Shown piece by piece: positions 45,171-55,405 of a stretch of 64,000 nt of DNA. The stretch is from positions 64,125,086 through 64,189,085 of the forward strand of contig CM077668.1 in assembly GCA_039707655.1 (NCBI GenBank), given 5' to 3'. The DNA is from Elymus sibiricus (Eukaryota; Streptophyta; Magnoliopsida; Poales; Poaceae). Position 1 is the first letter of the stretch. Each line of letters starts with the position of its first letter. The position numbers were made by a program, and so were the translations under genes. A model generated the notes under the pieces. The model worked only from the letters and a program-made list of their open reading frames with translations. It had not been told where the DNA came from and did no database searches.

Positions 45171-46030
45171 TCACACTTATTGTAATACTCTGTTTTTGCC
45201 TAATACTTTAAGATGCAATGCTGGATATCGGTCTCGTATGGAGTATTAGCTATAGATGTAGTTGTCTTAAAAAAACTATAGATGCAGTTGGATAAAGGGA
45301 TATTGGGACATGATGCTCATATGTTGATTATGCCACGGATAGTCATCGTTATAAAAACTGTAATTTAAACGATGCACAACTGTAATTTGTCCACCGCACC
45401 ATGGATCCCGGCCGGTGATCGCACCATGGATCCTGGTCCATCTTCCTCTTATATTCTTTCAACCTTGATCAAACGCGCTTTTCAATTCCTTGCTTTTACT
45501 TTTCCGTTGCAATCAAATCTTCCATACACTTGTGTTTTTAATCCTTGTAATTAGCAAGCTTGTAAGTATAGCATTAGAAATGGCTCCACTGAGTAATAGG
45601 AATTTCTTGGTCGACATGAAATACAATTTGGGTTTTCCTCTCTCCTGCTTTAAAGATTGAGTTTTATCCAACTTTAACTGTTTAAAAGTAGTTCATTTTA
45701 TTAATTCTATATCTGGTATCTCTCCAATTTCTGTTCCAATTTTTTTGCCGTATGCATTTCAGCTTCGAAGCAACTTGTGTAATATTACCTGACATCACAC
45801 ATGATTAAATTAATAAACACACTTGGGAATTAAAGTACACTACAGGAATAAGAAAATCACGTAGCATATATAGCGAATAAAGCAACCTAATTAAAATGGT
45901 TTGGACTTTCTGTAGGCCTAGCATTACAACCTAGAGCATGGAGATCAAACAAAAGCGGCCATGCACACTTATCAACAGTTATAAGATCATGTTGCTTATC
46001 TCTTTAGTATTATATATTGAACGGTGATGA
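45171..46030 (-). other. 3' flank of p32 gene copy A
   Basis: From about 45,600 the sequence matches 50,060-52,120 (minus the mini-CACTA): CTCTCCTGCTT, TTTCAGCTTCGAAG, GGAATTAAAGTA, AACCTAATTAAAATGGTTT, GCCATGCACACTT. This is the tandem duplication of the gene and its 3' flank. 45,171-45,600 shows nothing recognisable. Confidence 0.65.
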
Positions 46031-47389
46031 TCAGTCTTTCTTGACGAAATCCTGCAGCTTGGTCAGCCACAACAGATCCTTGGACTGGACCTTGCTGCTC
46101 ATGTACTCGCGCAACACGTTTATCGTCGTTGGCGTGATCCCGCGCCGGTCCAGATACTTCTCGAATGACTTCTGCAGGTTCTTATCGAGCTTACTGCACG
46201 AGAACGATGGAGGGTAGTTAATTAATATGCCGATGGACGATTAATTAAAGCCAGCCTTCAACAAGGCAAGAAACCAAAACGTGTGGCCAATTAATCCATC
46301 TAGGCATAGGCAAATTTGTCTTAATATTCTTACTCAAAATCGTAATACGTAGCCAGATCATCATGTTTGTCCACTTTAGTTGTCGGCGACGACAACATGC
46401 ACATGGAATGGATGGTGATATTGTCGGGATACGCGAAACAGGTGAACGCAAGCTTTGAGGCATCGCCCTTGGAGATGGTGACCTCTAGTTTGATGCAAGA
46501 TCTTGACGTGTTCTTTTAGCCATCGTCTTCTTCTAGATTCTCGTCCGAGGACGATGAAGATGATTCTTCTACATCCTCATGTGGGGTGCATGAGGAGTTG
46601 TTCTCATCGTCATGGTCGTCCAAGCAGGGCTTTGAAGCCACAACCTCAATCCTCTCACCCTTTAAAGTTCTGGTAAGTATAATGGTGGCACCGCACTTAT
46701 TTTCAGAGATTGCAAAAGGGAAGTAATCCCCGGTCTCCTCTATCTGTTTAAGATATGAAAAAAATTGAGCGCAAAACAACAACTCAGATTCTCAAGCAGG
46801 ATTGAATGCATGAACAACAACTCAGATTCTCAAGCAAGAATAAAGGCATGTGATGTACATATATCAGCTACCACGCAGCCCTATACGCTACAAACTTGAT
46901 CAATTTAATCGAGGTCACAAAGATCAGAACAGCCATGGGATCCCAGTTAGCACAGGCGGAGTCCCGCTCGGTGGATTTGAAACTGAATAAAGAGATCTAT
47001 CTGCGTGCGTACCTTAGCGAGGAGACACTTGAGCTCGGTGGGGGGCGCGCCGTCGTTGTTGCGGGACTTGATCGCGGAGTCGATGACGCCGAGGAGCTCA
47101 AGGTCGAACATGGTGGCGCTGAGGGATTCGGTCTCGGTTAAGAAGGCACGGAGGGACCCCCAACACGGTACGGTTGGAATCCTCGGTCACGGTGCTGTGA
47201 CGGTAAGAGTCCAAATGCGGCGATGAGGGAGGCGCCGGAGGACTCGAAGGAGGAGACTGCGGCGTCGAGGGAGGAGGACGAGCTCCACCTGATCGCCATC
47301 GCCGACGAGGACGTGGGGCGGAGAAGCGTGGAGGCCCAGCGGAGGATGGGTAGGGAGGAGGCCCGGCGGGCCGCGGCGAGGAGGGCCAT
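46031..47389 (-). pseudogene. Mitochondrial glycoprotein (MAM33/p32 family) gene, copy A, broken
   Basis: Minus-strand gene. Exon 1 (47,389-47,013) starts MALLAAARRASSLPILRWAS, a basic, serine-rich leader fitting mitochondrial import. Exon 2 is 46,743-46,334 (FPFAISENKCGATIILTRTL; then LAFTCFAYPDNITIHSM) and exon 3 is 46,193-46,031 (KNLQKSFEKYLDRRGITP ... FVKKD). These match the MAM33 family (acidic mitochondrial matrix protein, trimeric in known members). Splice sites are GT-AG and phases agree. Exon 1 needs two frameshifts (near 47,215 and in a G run near 47,158), and TAA interrupts exon 2 after ENLEEDDG. The acidic serine run before the stop is typical of the family's variable loop. It is a recent pseudogene, or, less likely, hit by sequence errors. 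Confidence 0.8.
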
Positions 47390-48180
47390 GGCGCCGGTGA
47401 AGAGGGTTTTTCTTCCAGAATTTAGGAGGTTTTAACGAGTAGGGTTTTGGTTGTCTGAGAAAAAGGAGCCCACCTGTCAGGAAGGGCTTAAACCTGCACG
47501 ATGTGCTTGCTGAAAAAGAAAACGAATTTAAGAAAGTTTTCCCTTTTCCGTTCGCAGACTCTTGCAGTTTCCAGGCAGGAATATATCTTCTTCAAAAATT
47601 AAACTACTCTTTTTTTGCGCGAAAAAGGTTCAGATATATTACAAAAGTTCATCAGAAATACAAAGCACCTCAAACATAATAAAAATCACATCAAGGTACC
47701 TAGATCACCGAATGACCACTACCACCGCCAAAATGAGCCGCCGACACGCCATTGTCTCCGCTCCCCTACCAGAGCTAGCTTGACCTTGTCGATGACGGTT
47801 GGAAAGTCTTCGTGCAAATACCCCTAAGGACCAGCGCCCTAGAGGAGTAAATTGCAAAAAACCACCACAATTGGGTCGAAGTTTTCAATGCTTCAGAAAA
47901 AAAACCACCAGAAAACATGCATTTTGGTGGGTGTTTGATGAATTTTGCACAATTGTGATGGTTTTTTGCAATTTACTCCGCCCTGGAGCCTTAGTCGTCA
48001 TCGATGAACCCTTGAATAGATATTAAGAAACAGACACCAAATCCCGCCGTCGCGCATACTCGACAAAAAACCCTAGCCTTGTCACCCCAAGGAGATGGCA
48101 GGAATCTAATCCAGAGCGTCGTCTAGATGGACGAACTCGAGGAGGATCGGAGACTAAGAAGTCTAACTTTGGCGGCTTTA
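47390..48180. other. 5' flank of p32 copy A and an unclassified interspersed repeat
   Basis: 47,390-47,590 is the promoter side of copy A; no clear TATA box. From ~47,600 follows text (CAAAAGTTCATCAGAAATAC, ACCACTACCACCGCC, GGACGAACTCGAGGAGGATC) that I recall as recurrent in wheat DNA but cannot classify. A 134-bp MITE is nested in it. Confidence 0.4.
47845..47978. mobile_element. 134-bp Mutator-type MITE
   Basis: Ends GAGTAAATTGCAAAAAACCA and, reversed, GAGTAAATTGCAAAAAACCA match for about 28 bp with one difference. The flanks are CGCCCTAGAG (47,835-47,844) and CGCCCTGGAG (47,979-47,988), a 10-bp duplication with one mismatch. The ends resemble those of the 596-bp element at 44,274 (GAGTTAAAT, ACCACCACA). 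Confidence 0.8.
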
Positions 48181-48289
48181 TTGATCGGTTAAACATAGTA
48201 CATCAGATCAAACAAAATTAAATGATGATGAACGCGAAATATCTGCGATAAACTGAAAGTTACATCAGTGTTTTGAAAAAAATCTGCTT

Positions 48290-48900
48290 CCGTTAAGGTA
48301 CTGACCGATGACCACAGACTCCACCGGTTGCAACATCCGGCAGTGCGCAGGTTGCCTGGGTAGTAGCAATCAGATTCGCCAGTTCCAGCACGCCGACACC
48401 ATGGTTCCAACATCTCTGACAGCTGGTTGTAGCCTTTGCTTCTTTCGTCGGTTCCAACTTCTCTGCACACTCGTTCTAGCATCCTGACACCGCAGTTCTA
48501 ACATCTCCCGCCAGTTGGTTGCAGCTTTGCTCCTCCGTCGAAGCTTTGGCCATTGTGGTTCCAGCTTCTCTGCACACTGGTTCCAGCGCCCCCACACCAT
48601 GGTTCCAACTACGACAATAGCCGGTCAACACAAAACCTCCCGCTCGTCGCCGCTTGCAGCACCTTACTCCGCTGGTCGCCGCGCCGACGAACGCTGGTTC
48701 CAGCATACATCAACAATAGTTGCAGCTCCTTCACTTGGAGGTTCTAGCACGGCCGCCCCCATCCCCCTAGGTTGCAGCTCCTCGGCCCCCAATTCTAGCA
48801 TGACCAGTTGCCGCTTCCAGCACGAGCGGCCACCGCTTGCAACTTTTTTAGTCGTCAGTTCCAGCACGGCCGCACGGCCTACGCACACATGGGTCATGGC
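48290..48900. repeat. Degenerate GGTTCCAGC-type repeat region
   Basis: Phrases GGTTCCAAC, GGTTCCAGC, GTTCTAGCAT and GGTTGCAGC recur every 20-45 bp. TCTCTGCACACT is repeated 107 bp apart (48,460 and 48,567). Frames on both strands pass through it, so I do not call a gene. Confidence 0.6.
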
Positions 48901-50060
48901 GCCACCGTGGCTAGCTGGAAACCGGCCATTGCCTCTGCTCTAAGCTGCAGGGTGTTCGCTTGTGTGGCGAGCCATAGCGCGGCCGCTATTTGAGAGCTCC
49001 TTGCGGTTATTTGCTGCGAGAGGGAGGGAAAAAAAGATGAGCGGCGATGTGGCGCGGCGAGGACGTCGCGCGGTAGGGTATTTGGGTGCTCCTCGCTGGT
49101 TATTGGAGAAGGATGAGCGGTGGAGGAAGATATCAAAATGAGAGAGGTGGATTTGGGGGCGGTGGAACAAGATAAGGAAGGAAAGGGATGTTTTTAGCCG
49201 TCTGGGGTCCATGCCGCGTGTCACAAGTGCACGTGCAGTACACCACAACACTTGATTGGGGGCAGTTAACTGCCGGGAGAAAAACCTATCTAAGGGCAAA
49301 GTATCTGCCGAGACATTAGTTTCTGCCACTACAAGCACATTAGGGAAGATGAACTGCCCGGAGAACTTGAGCAACAACGGCGCTATAACTGCCGGTACAC
49401 TTTACGGCCCACACTCTGCCGGGTGAACTAAATTTCGGCACATAGTTTGCTGGAGACCGTCTTTTGTGCGAGACCCAAATAGTATCGGCCGTAAGCGCGC
49501 GCCAACGAGGAAAAAAAGCGCGTGACTTGGCAAAAAATTTGGCCCAAAAAGAAATAGCGCCGGCCCTCCCGCACGGCTGGCGGAGTCTCTTATATTAATA
49601 GCCGGTCGACCAGCAGAGAACGTTTCCCATAGTTAAAGCTATAGAAAAATTGAAACCAAAAGACACAGTGAAATAGTTCTTCGATTTTATTGCGATATTT
49701 TTCACGTAAAAAATCGTCACTTATCAACACCGGAGCGTCTTAACTCGTCATCAGCCTTATTCCAAGTTCAAGAAAACCCTTTTATTCAAGACAATTATGA
49801 ACCTCGAGGGAGCAAAATGCTTGATTTTATTCCACATAAACCTCCAATGTGGTATAGAAAAAAGGAGAACGTGGAGACCACACAATTGATAGTTTTTAGG
49901 CGTTCAATTGCACATCAATGAACCTAAAATTGGAAACAAAAAGTGCAACTGCTCAACTGCACCTTTCTACAACTAAAGGTATATTTCCAAATTGTACATC
50001 CACCTAAGTAGCATTAAGGAATCAAATATCATAGTCCTTTACAAAGTAACATGAATTTCT
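48901..50060. other. No supported gene
   Basis: GC-rich text to 49,200, then a stretch with CTGCCGG phrases (49,270-49,430) that may be a CACTA fragment; no terminal repeat pair found. 49,620-50,060 is AT-rich and unclassified. Confidence 0.4.
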
Positions 50061-50306
50061 GGTCTGACAGAGAAATTGATGGTCCTTGCGACGATTTGGG
50101 TCTTCTTTTCTCCTGCTTCAAAGGCTGTTTTGTTTGAAGTGCTTCATAATCCTACTAAATTTTCGAAAGTTTTTTCTTTGTTGTAATTATTTCAGCTTCG
50201 AAGTGGCTTGGCTAATACTATTTGACGACGGGGTACATGACTATAAATCAAAAACAGCTAAACTTGAGAATTAAAGAATAGGCTAGGAATAAGCACAGCC
50301 AACATA

Positions 50307-51941
50307 CACTACTAGAATTTTCCTATACGCCGGGTGTTCGGCTCTTCGCCGAGCGCCAAAGCACGGGCACTCGGCAAACGTGAAGACGCCGAGAGGAACA
50401 CTTGGCAACTATGGCTTCACGGCAACTAGCTAACGTTGCCGACACGGAATCACGGCGAACAAACAACGTTCGACAAACGACGAAGACGCCGAGAGCCGCA
50501 CACGGCAAAGAGAAGCCACGTGGCAAGACCGTCTGCAACTAACGGCGCCGTCACTTTCTGTGACGTATACCGAGCGCCGTGGAGGCACACTCGGTAAACA
50601 ACATGTCACACAAACATTCAAACTGACATGTGGTCCCGCTGGACCCAGTTGTCAGTAAAATTTTCAAATTATTTGTTAATTTTTTAAAAAGAAATATATG
50701 GTGCGCTATGTTTACCGAGAGCTGCCTCATATCGCTCGGTATACGTCCGTTGACTGAAACCTGACCTGTGGGCCCAGGAGCCCCACATGGCAGTTGAACT
50801 TTTACCGAGTGTGAGAGCCCTCGGAAAAGAGTGGCAGTATTGTAATAGGTAAAGTGCTCAGGTGACCCCTTTTCCGAGAGGGCCCTCGGAAAAGAGTGGC
50901 ACTACTACAGCTGAAGTGCTCAGGTGACCCCTTTGGCGCGAGACCCCTGGACTGGAGCAGGATACAATCTTTACCGAGGGGACTCTCGAAAAAGGGTGGC
51001 AACCTATAGTGCCTGATGTCTTTATCGAGAGCCCTCTCGGAAAAGTGTGCCAACCTGAAGAGACTGATAGGTTTTACCGAGAGTGATGACTCTCGGCAAA
51101 GGTATAATGTTTGCCGAGAGTGGCTCTCGGCAAAACATAGACTCGGCCTGTCAGGTGGCGGACACGTGTCTGTTTCCTATTGGCCGTCTTTGCCGAGAGT
51201 GGCTCTCGGCAAATATGGATCTCGGCGTATGTTGCGGGCCCAGGCTGTCAGGTGGCTGACACGTGCCTGTTTCCTATTGGCCGTCTTTGCCGAGAGTCGT
51301 TCTCGGCAAATATGGATCTCGGCGTATGTTGCGGGCCCAGGCTGTCAGGTGGCTGACACGTGCTTGTTTCCTATTGGCCGTCTTTGCCGAGAGTTGCTCT
51401 CGGCAAATATTGCTCTTGGCGTATGTTGCGGGCCCAGGCTGTCAGGTGACTGACAGGTGCCTGTTTCCTGTTTGCCGTCTTTGCCGAGAGCGGCTCTCGG
51501 CAAATATGGCTCTTGGCGTATGTTGCGGGCCCAGGCTGTCAGGTGGCTGACACGTGCCTGTTTCCTATTGGCCGTCTTTGCCGAGAGTGGCTCTCGGTAA
51601 TGATGGCTCTCGGCGTATGTTGCGGGCCCAGGCTGTCAGGAGTCCGACACGTGGCTGTTTCCTACTGGCTGTCTTTGCCGAGTGTCACTCTCGGCAAAGA
51701 GACACCTCCGTTTCCGTCTGCTTCCGTGAGTCACTTTATTTTGCCGTGGTGCACTGTTCGACACTCGGCAAAGAGTTTGCCGAGTGCCCGTGTTTCGGCT
51801 CTCAGCAAATTTATGTTTGCTTGAGAGGTGTACGCCGGGTGGGCTTTGCCGAGTACCACTCTCGGCAAAGGCTTTGCCGAGGGTTTTAGGCCCTTTGCCG
51901 AGTGTTTCTGGCACTCGTCGTCTGCGACGATTCCAGTAGTG
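50307..51941. mobile_element. Non-autonomous mini-CACTA, 1,635 bp
   Basis: Left end CACTACTAGAATTTTCC and right end GATTCCAGTAGTG (reversed CACTACTGGAATC) are flanked by the 3-bp duplication ATA (50,304-50,306 and 51,942-51,944). The host sequence on each side is the p32 3' flank. Inside are many TTTGCCGAG / CTCGGCAAA motifs, the usual subterminal repeats of CACTA elements. No transposase frame exists; the longest frames lie in the tandem array. Confidence 0.95.
51191..51772. repeat. Five 97-bp tandem repeats, each with a palindrome
   Basis: TGCCGAGAG or TGCCGAGTG starts at 51,191, 51,288, 51,385, 51,482, 51,579 and 51,676, an exact 97-bp period. Each unit has TTTGCCGAGAG-NNN-CTCTCGGCAAA (or a one-base variant), then GTATGTTGCGGGCCCAGGCT and CTGACACGTG. 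A 79-bp shortened unit precedes at 51,112. Confidence 0.95.
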
Positions 51942-52120
51942 ATAGTGAATAAACAACCTAATTAAAATGGTTTCAACTCTATGTACCTCGAGAAAATCAT
52001 AGTTACAAAAAAGGTCTTAAACACGCAGATAAAACAAAACGACCATGCACACTTCTCTACAACAGGAACAATTATAAGTCTTGATCGTGTTGCCCTAGGA
52101 TAATTAATATCAGATGAAGA

Positions 52121-52813
52121 TCAATCTTTCTTGACGAAATCCGACAGCCTGTTCAGCCAAAAGTGCTGCTTGCGAGTGCCATTGCTAGTTATGTACTCAC
52201 GAAACAAGTTCATCGTCGCCGGCGTGATCCCACGCAGCTCCAGATACTTGTGGAATGACTTCTGCAGATTCTCATCGAGCTTACTGCACCAGATCAGCAA
52301 ATTAAGAGAGCGTTTAATCAATGTGTCAGTGGTAAGAAATATCGATGCAAGCCTTCAACTGGGCAAAAAATTAAAGCGGCCCATGAATTAATTAAGCTAG
52401 GATTAGAATTAGTACTTACTCGAAACCGTCATACTTAGACATATCCTCCAGTAGATCCTGCTCTTTTCGCGACCCCCCGGGCGTCATATTCATGGAACGG
52501 ATAGTGATATCGTCCGGATACGCAAGACAGGTGAACTGAAGTTTATAGCCATTGCTCTTGGAGACGATGACATCAAAGGTGAGGCTAGGTCTTGAGGTGG
52601 TCTTGTCACCTTCGCCTTTTCCCAGACTCTTGTATAAGGATGCCAAAGACGATTTTCCATCCTTATCAAGGCAGTCTATTTGAGTCGCAACCTCAATCTT
52701 CTCGTCCTCAAAAGTTCTTCTAAGAGTAATATAATGTATCTTTTAAAATCGTAGTCAACAAAGTACCTATTTTCACTGACTTCGAAGGGGAAGCAACCCG
52801 CAGTATCCTCCAT
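52121..52813 (-). pseudogene. MAM33/p32 family gene, copy B, 5'-truncated
   Basis: Last exon 52,283-52,121 reads KLDENLQKSFHKYLELRGIT and ends SDFVKKD; the upstream exon is 52,813-52,430 (EDTAGCFPFEVSENRYFV, then ASLYKSLGKGEGDKTTS, LQFTCLAYPDDITIRSMNM). Splice sites match copy A. A frameshift lies between FKRYI and TLRRTFEDEKIEV (~52,745). Exon 1 is absent: at ~52,905 the sequence switches to a Mutator-like element. It is the older partner of the tandem duplication with copy A. Confidence 0.75.
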
Positions 52814-52904
52814 CTGTTTTACAACGGGGGAAAAATTGAGGGCATGAACAACAAAAACTCGGTAATCCCCACTCTGTGTCTCACGCATGATTAATTAATA
52901 ACAA

Positions 52905-55400
52905 TTTGCTAAATGTGAAATAGCTACCTCACGTCTAAGTCTATAGCCTTTGGATCTCGTCCCTCTTTAAGATTCGTGGAAACGTGTTTGTCTCGCTGTT
53001 GCGCTTGCTCGAGGTGCGTTGTCTCAAGCGCAGCCGTGTCCATGTCGATGGGCCGGGCAGTTGTTTGTTGACTGTGGTGCATGCACAAGTCTTGGAGCTG
53101 GCTCACGATTGTTTTTTTTTCTTCTTATTTTCTAATTTTTTTCTTTTTTCTTTTTTTTTTCATTTGTGTGTTTCAAATTCGTAAACTTTTTCAATTCATG
53201 TTTTTTTATTTTTATTTTTTTCTCTTTTTCATTTTTTTTATTTTTTAAAATTCATGATTTTTCCCACCACTGTTAGTTGACTGTCCACCAACAAACAAGG
53301 GGCTGTCTTTTTTCTTGTTTCAGTTGGAAGTTCACTCTCAACTTGTAACCGGGGTCCGATTTTTCTTTTTGTCGCAGTTGAAATAACACCCTTGACTCGC
53401 AATAGGGCCTCGACATTTTTTTGTCTCATTTGCAAGTCCACCCTCAAGTCGCAACTGGGGTCCAAATTTTTTTTTGTCCCGGTTGCAAGTCCACCCTCGA
53501 CTTGCAACTGAGGCCCAATATGTTTTTTGTCCCAGTAGCAAGTTCACCCTCAACTCGCAACTGGAGCACGATCTTTTTTTGTCCCAATTGCAAGTGCATA
53601 CTCGACATGCAACTGGGGCCCAACTTTTTTTCAGTTGCAAGTCCACACTCGACTCGCAACTGGGGCCCGACCATTTTTTCAGTTGCAAGTCCACACTCGA
53701 CTCGCAACTGGGGCCCGACCATTTTTTCAGTTGCAAGTCCACAATCGATTCGCAACTAGGGCCCGACTTTTTTTTGCCTCGGTTTCAATCCCACCCTCGA
53801 CTCGCAACTGGGGCCAGAACTTTTTTTTGTCTCAGTTGCAAGTCCGCCCTTGACTCGCAAGTAGGGCTAAACACTTTTTTTGTCCCAGTTGCAAGTCCAC
53901 CGTCGACTCGCAACTGAACCAAACTTTTTTTCCCTAGTTGCAAGTCAACCCTCAACTTGCAGCTGGGCCATAAGATTTTTTTTTGTCCTAGCTGCAAGTC
54001 CACCGCCGACTCGCAACTAAACCAAACTTTTTTTCCTAGTTGCAAGTCCACCCTCGACTCGCAACTGGGCCCTGAAATTTTCTTTTTGTCCTAGTTGCAA
54101 GTTCACCCTCGACTCGCAACTCTGGTCTGACCTTTTTTGTTCCAGTTGCATGTCGACCCTTGACTCGCAACTGGGGCCCGACCTTTTTTGTCCTAGTTGC
54201 AATCTCACCCTCAACTCGTAACTGGGGTCTGACCATTTTTTTCCCAGTTGCATTCCATCCCTCGACTCGCAACTAGGGCCCGACCTTTTACTTTTCTTTT
54301 TAATTTATTTTTGTTAAATTTCTAAAAAATGTTTTTCAATTTATGATTTCTTAAATTTATTTTTTTGGTTAATTTTTTGGGTTTCACAGGTTTTTCTTTT
54401 CTTTTCCTTTCTCTTTGTTTTTATTTTCTTTGTTTCTTTCTCGGGTTTCATCGGTTTTCTTTGTTTCTTTCTTGGGTTTTAATACTTCCATTTTTTGCAT
54501 TGGTACCTTTGTTTTTTTTTTCGGGTTTCATTGTTTTTTTCTTGATTTTTATTGGGTTTCTTTGATTTCCTTTATTTCTTTCTTGGTTTTCATTGTTTTC
54601 ATTCTTTTTCATAGGTTTTCTTCGGTTTTCATTTTCTTTTTTTGGTTTTCTTTGCTTCTCCTTTTTGGGTTTTATTGGGTTTCTTCATTTAGAAAGAAAG
54701 AAACATATTATATATACATGTTTAACTTTTTGACATACATGATTAACATTTTTTATTTTTCCTTCTTTATTTATTTGTTTTAAATTCATGCTTTTTTAAA
54801 CTGATTTAGCAATGTCCCACCATGTAGTAGTTAACAACCCAGTACTCTAATCACTTGATGCACTCACTAGTCCCATTACACCACCATGCAAGCTACTATA
54901 GCGCAGCGAAGCACCAGCATGCATGGCAACTATAGCAAAAGAGCGCAGCACCAGAATATAAAGATATTGTAGCGTACTGTATCATCACCACTGCGTCATA
55001 CTGTAGTTTGATAGCGACGCGCCCGAGTCACAGCGTGCACGAGCCCGCCGCAAGGGACGGCCGCTGTGCGACGTGCACTATTAAATTTTTTTTCGTATTT
55101 TTCAAAAAATGTTCAGAATTTTCAAATATGTCCACACTTTAAAGACTGTTTGGGGATTTTCAAAAATTGTTCACATTTTGAAAAAAAATTCCTGAAGAAA
55201 TTGTTTGGAATACCAAATTTTGTTCTTATTTTTCAAAAAATGTTCAGAATTACAAATTGTATTCACATTTGAAAAAGATTTTTCGAAATTTTACAATTAC
55301 TTGGGTTTTCAAATATATTCGACATTTTTAATTTGTTCACAATTTGCAAAAAAAAAAGGTTTCAAAAAAAATTCAAAATGTCTTCTTATCTCGACGCGGT
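52905..55400. mobile_element. Mutator-like element related to 35,416-38,262, incomplete
   Basis: Starts GCTAAATGTGAAATAGCTAC then CTCACGTCTAAG, matching the other element's end, and holds the same hairpin repeat array. Text near 54,830-55,030 (CTACTATAGCGC, GTATCATCACC) resembles nothing in detail. The right end is not found before the copia insertion at 55,406; it may lie beyond the window. Confidence 0.5.
53320..54285. repeat. Array of ~19 hairpin-forming ~50-bp repeats
   Basis: Units read AGTTGCAAGTCCACCC then TCGACTCGCAACTGGGGCC with T-runs. As at 36,070 the unit is an inverted repeat (GTTGC...GCAAC), here with CTCGCAAC instead of CATGCAAC. Two units (53,634 and 53,681 region) are identical. 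Frames across it are not genes. Confidence 0.85.
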
Positions 55401-55405
55401 ACTTT

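Noticed and set aside
49329..49345. CACTACAAGCACATTAG as a CACTA left end
   Set aside because: No matching right end or target duplication was found; the text may only be a fragment.
51016..51889. Frames up to 145 aa with WPSLPRVALGK repeats
   Set aside because: The repeat is the 97-bp CACTA array; 97 is not a multiple of three and the frames shift with each unit.
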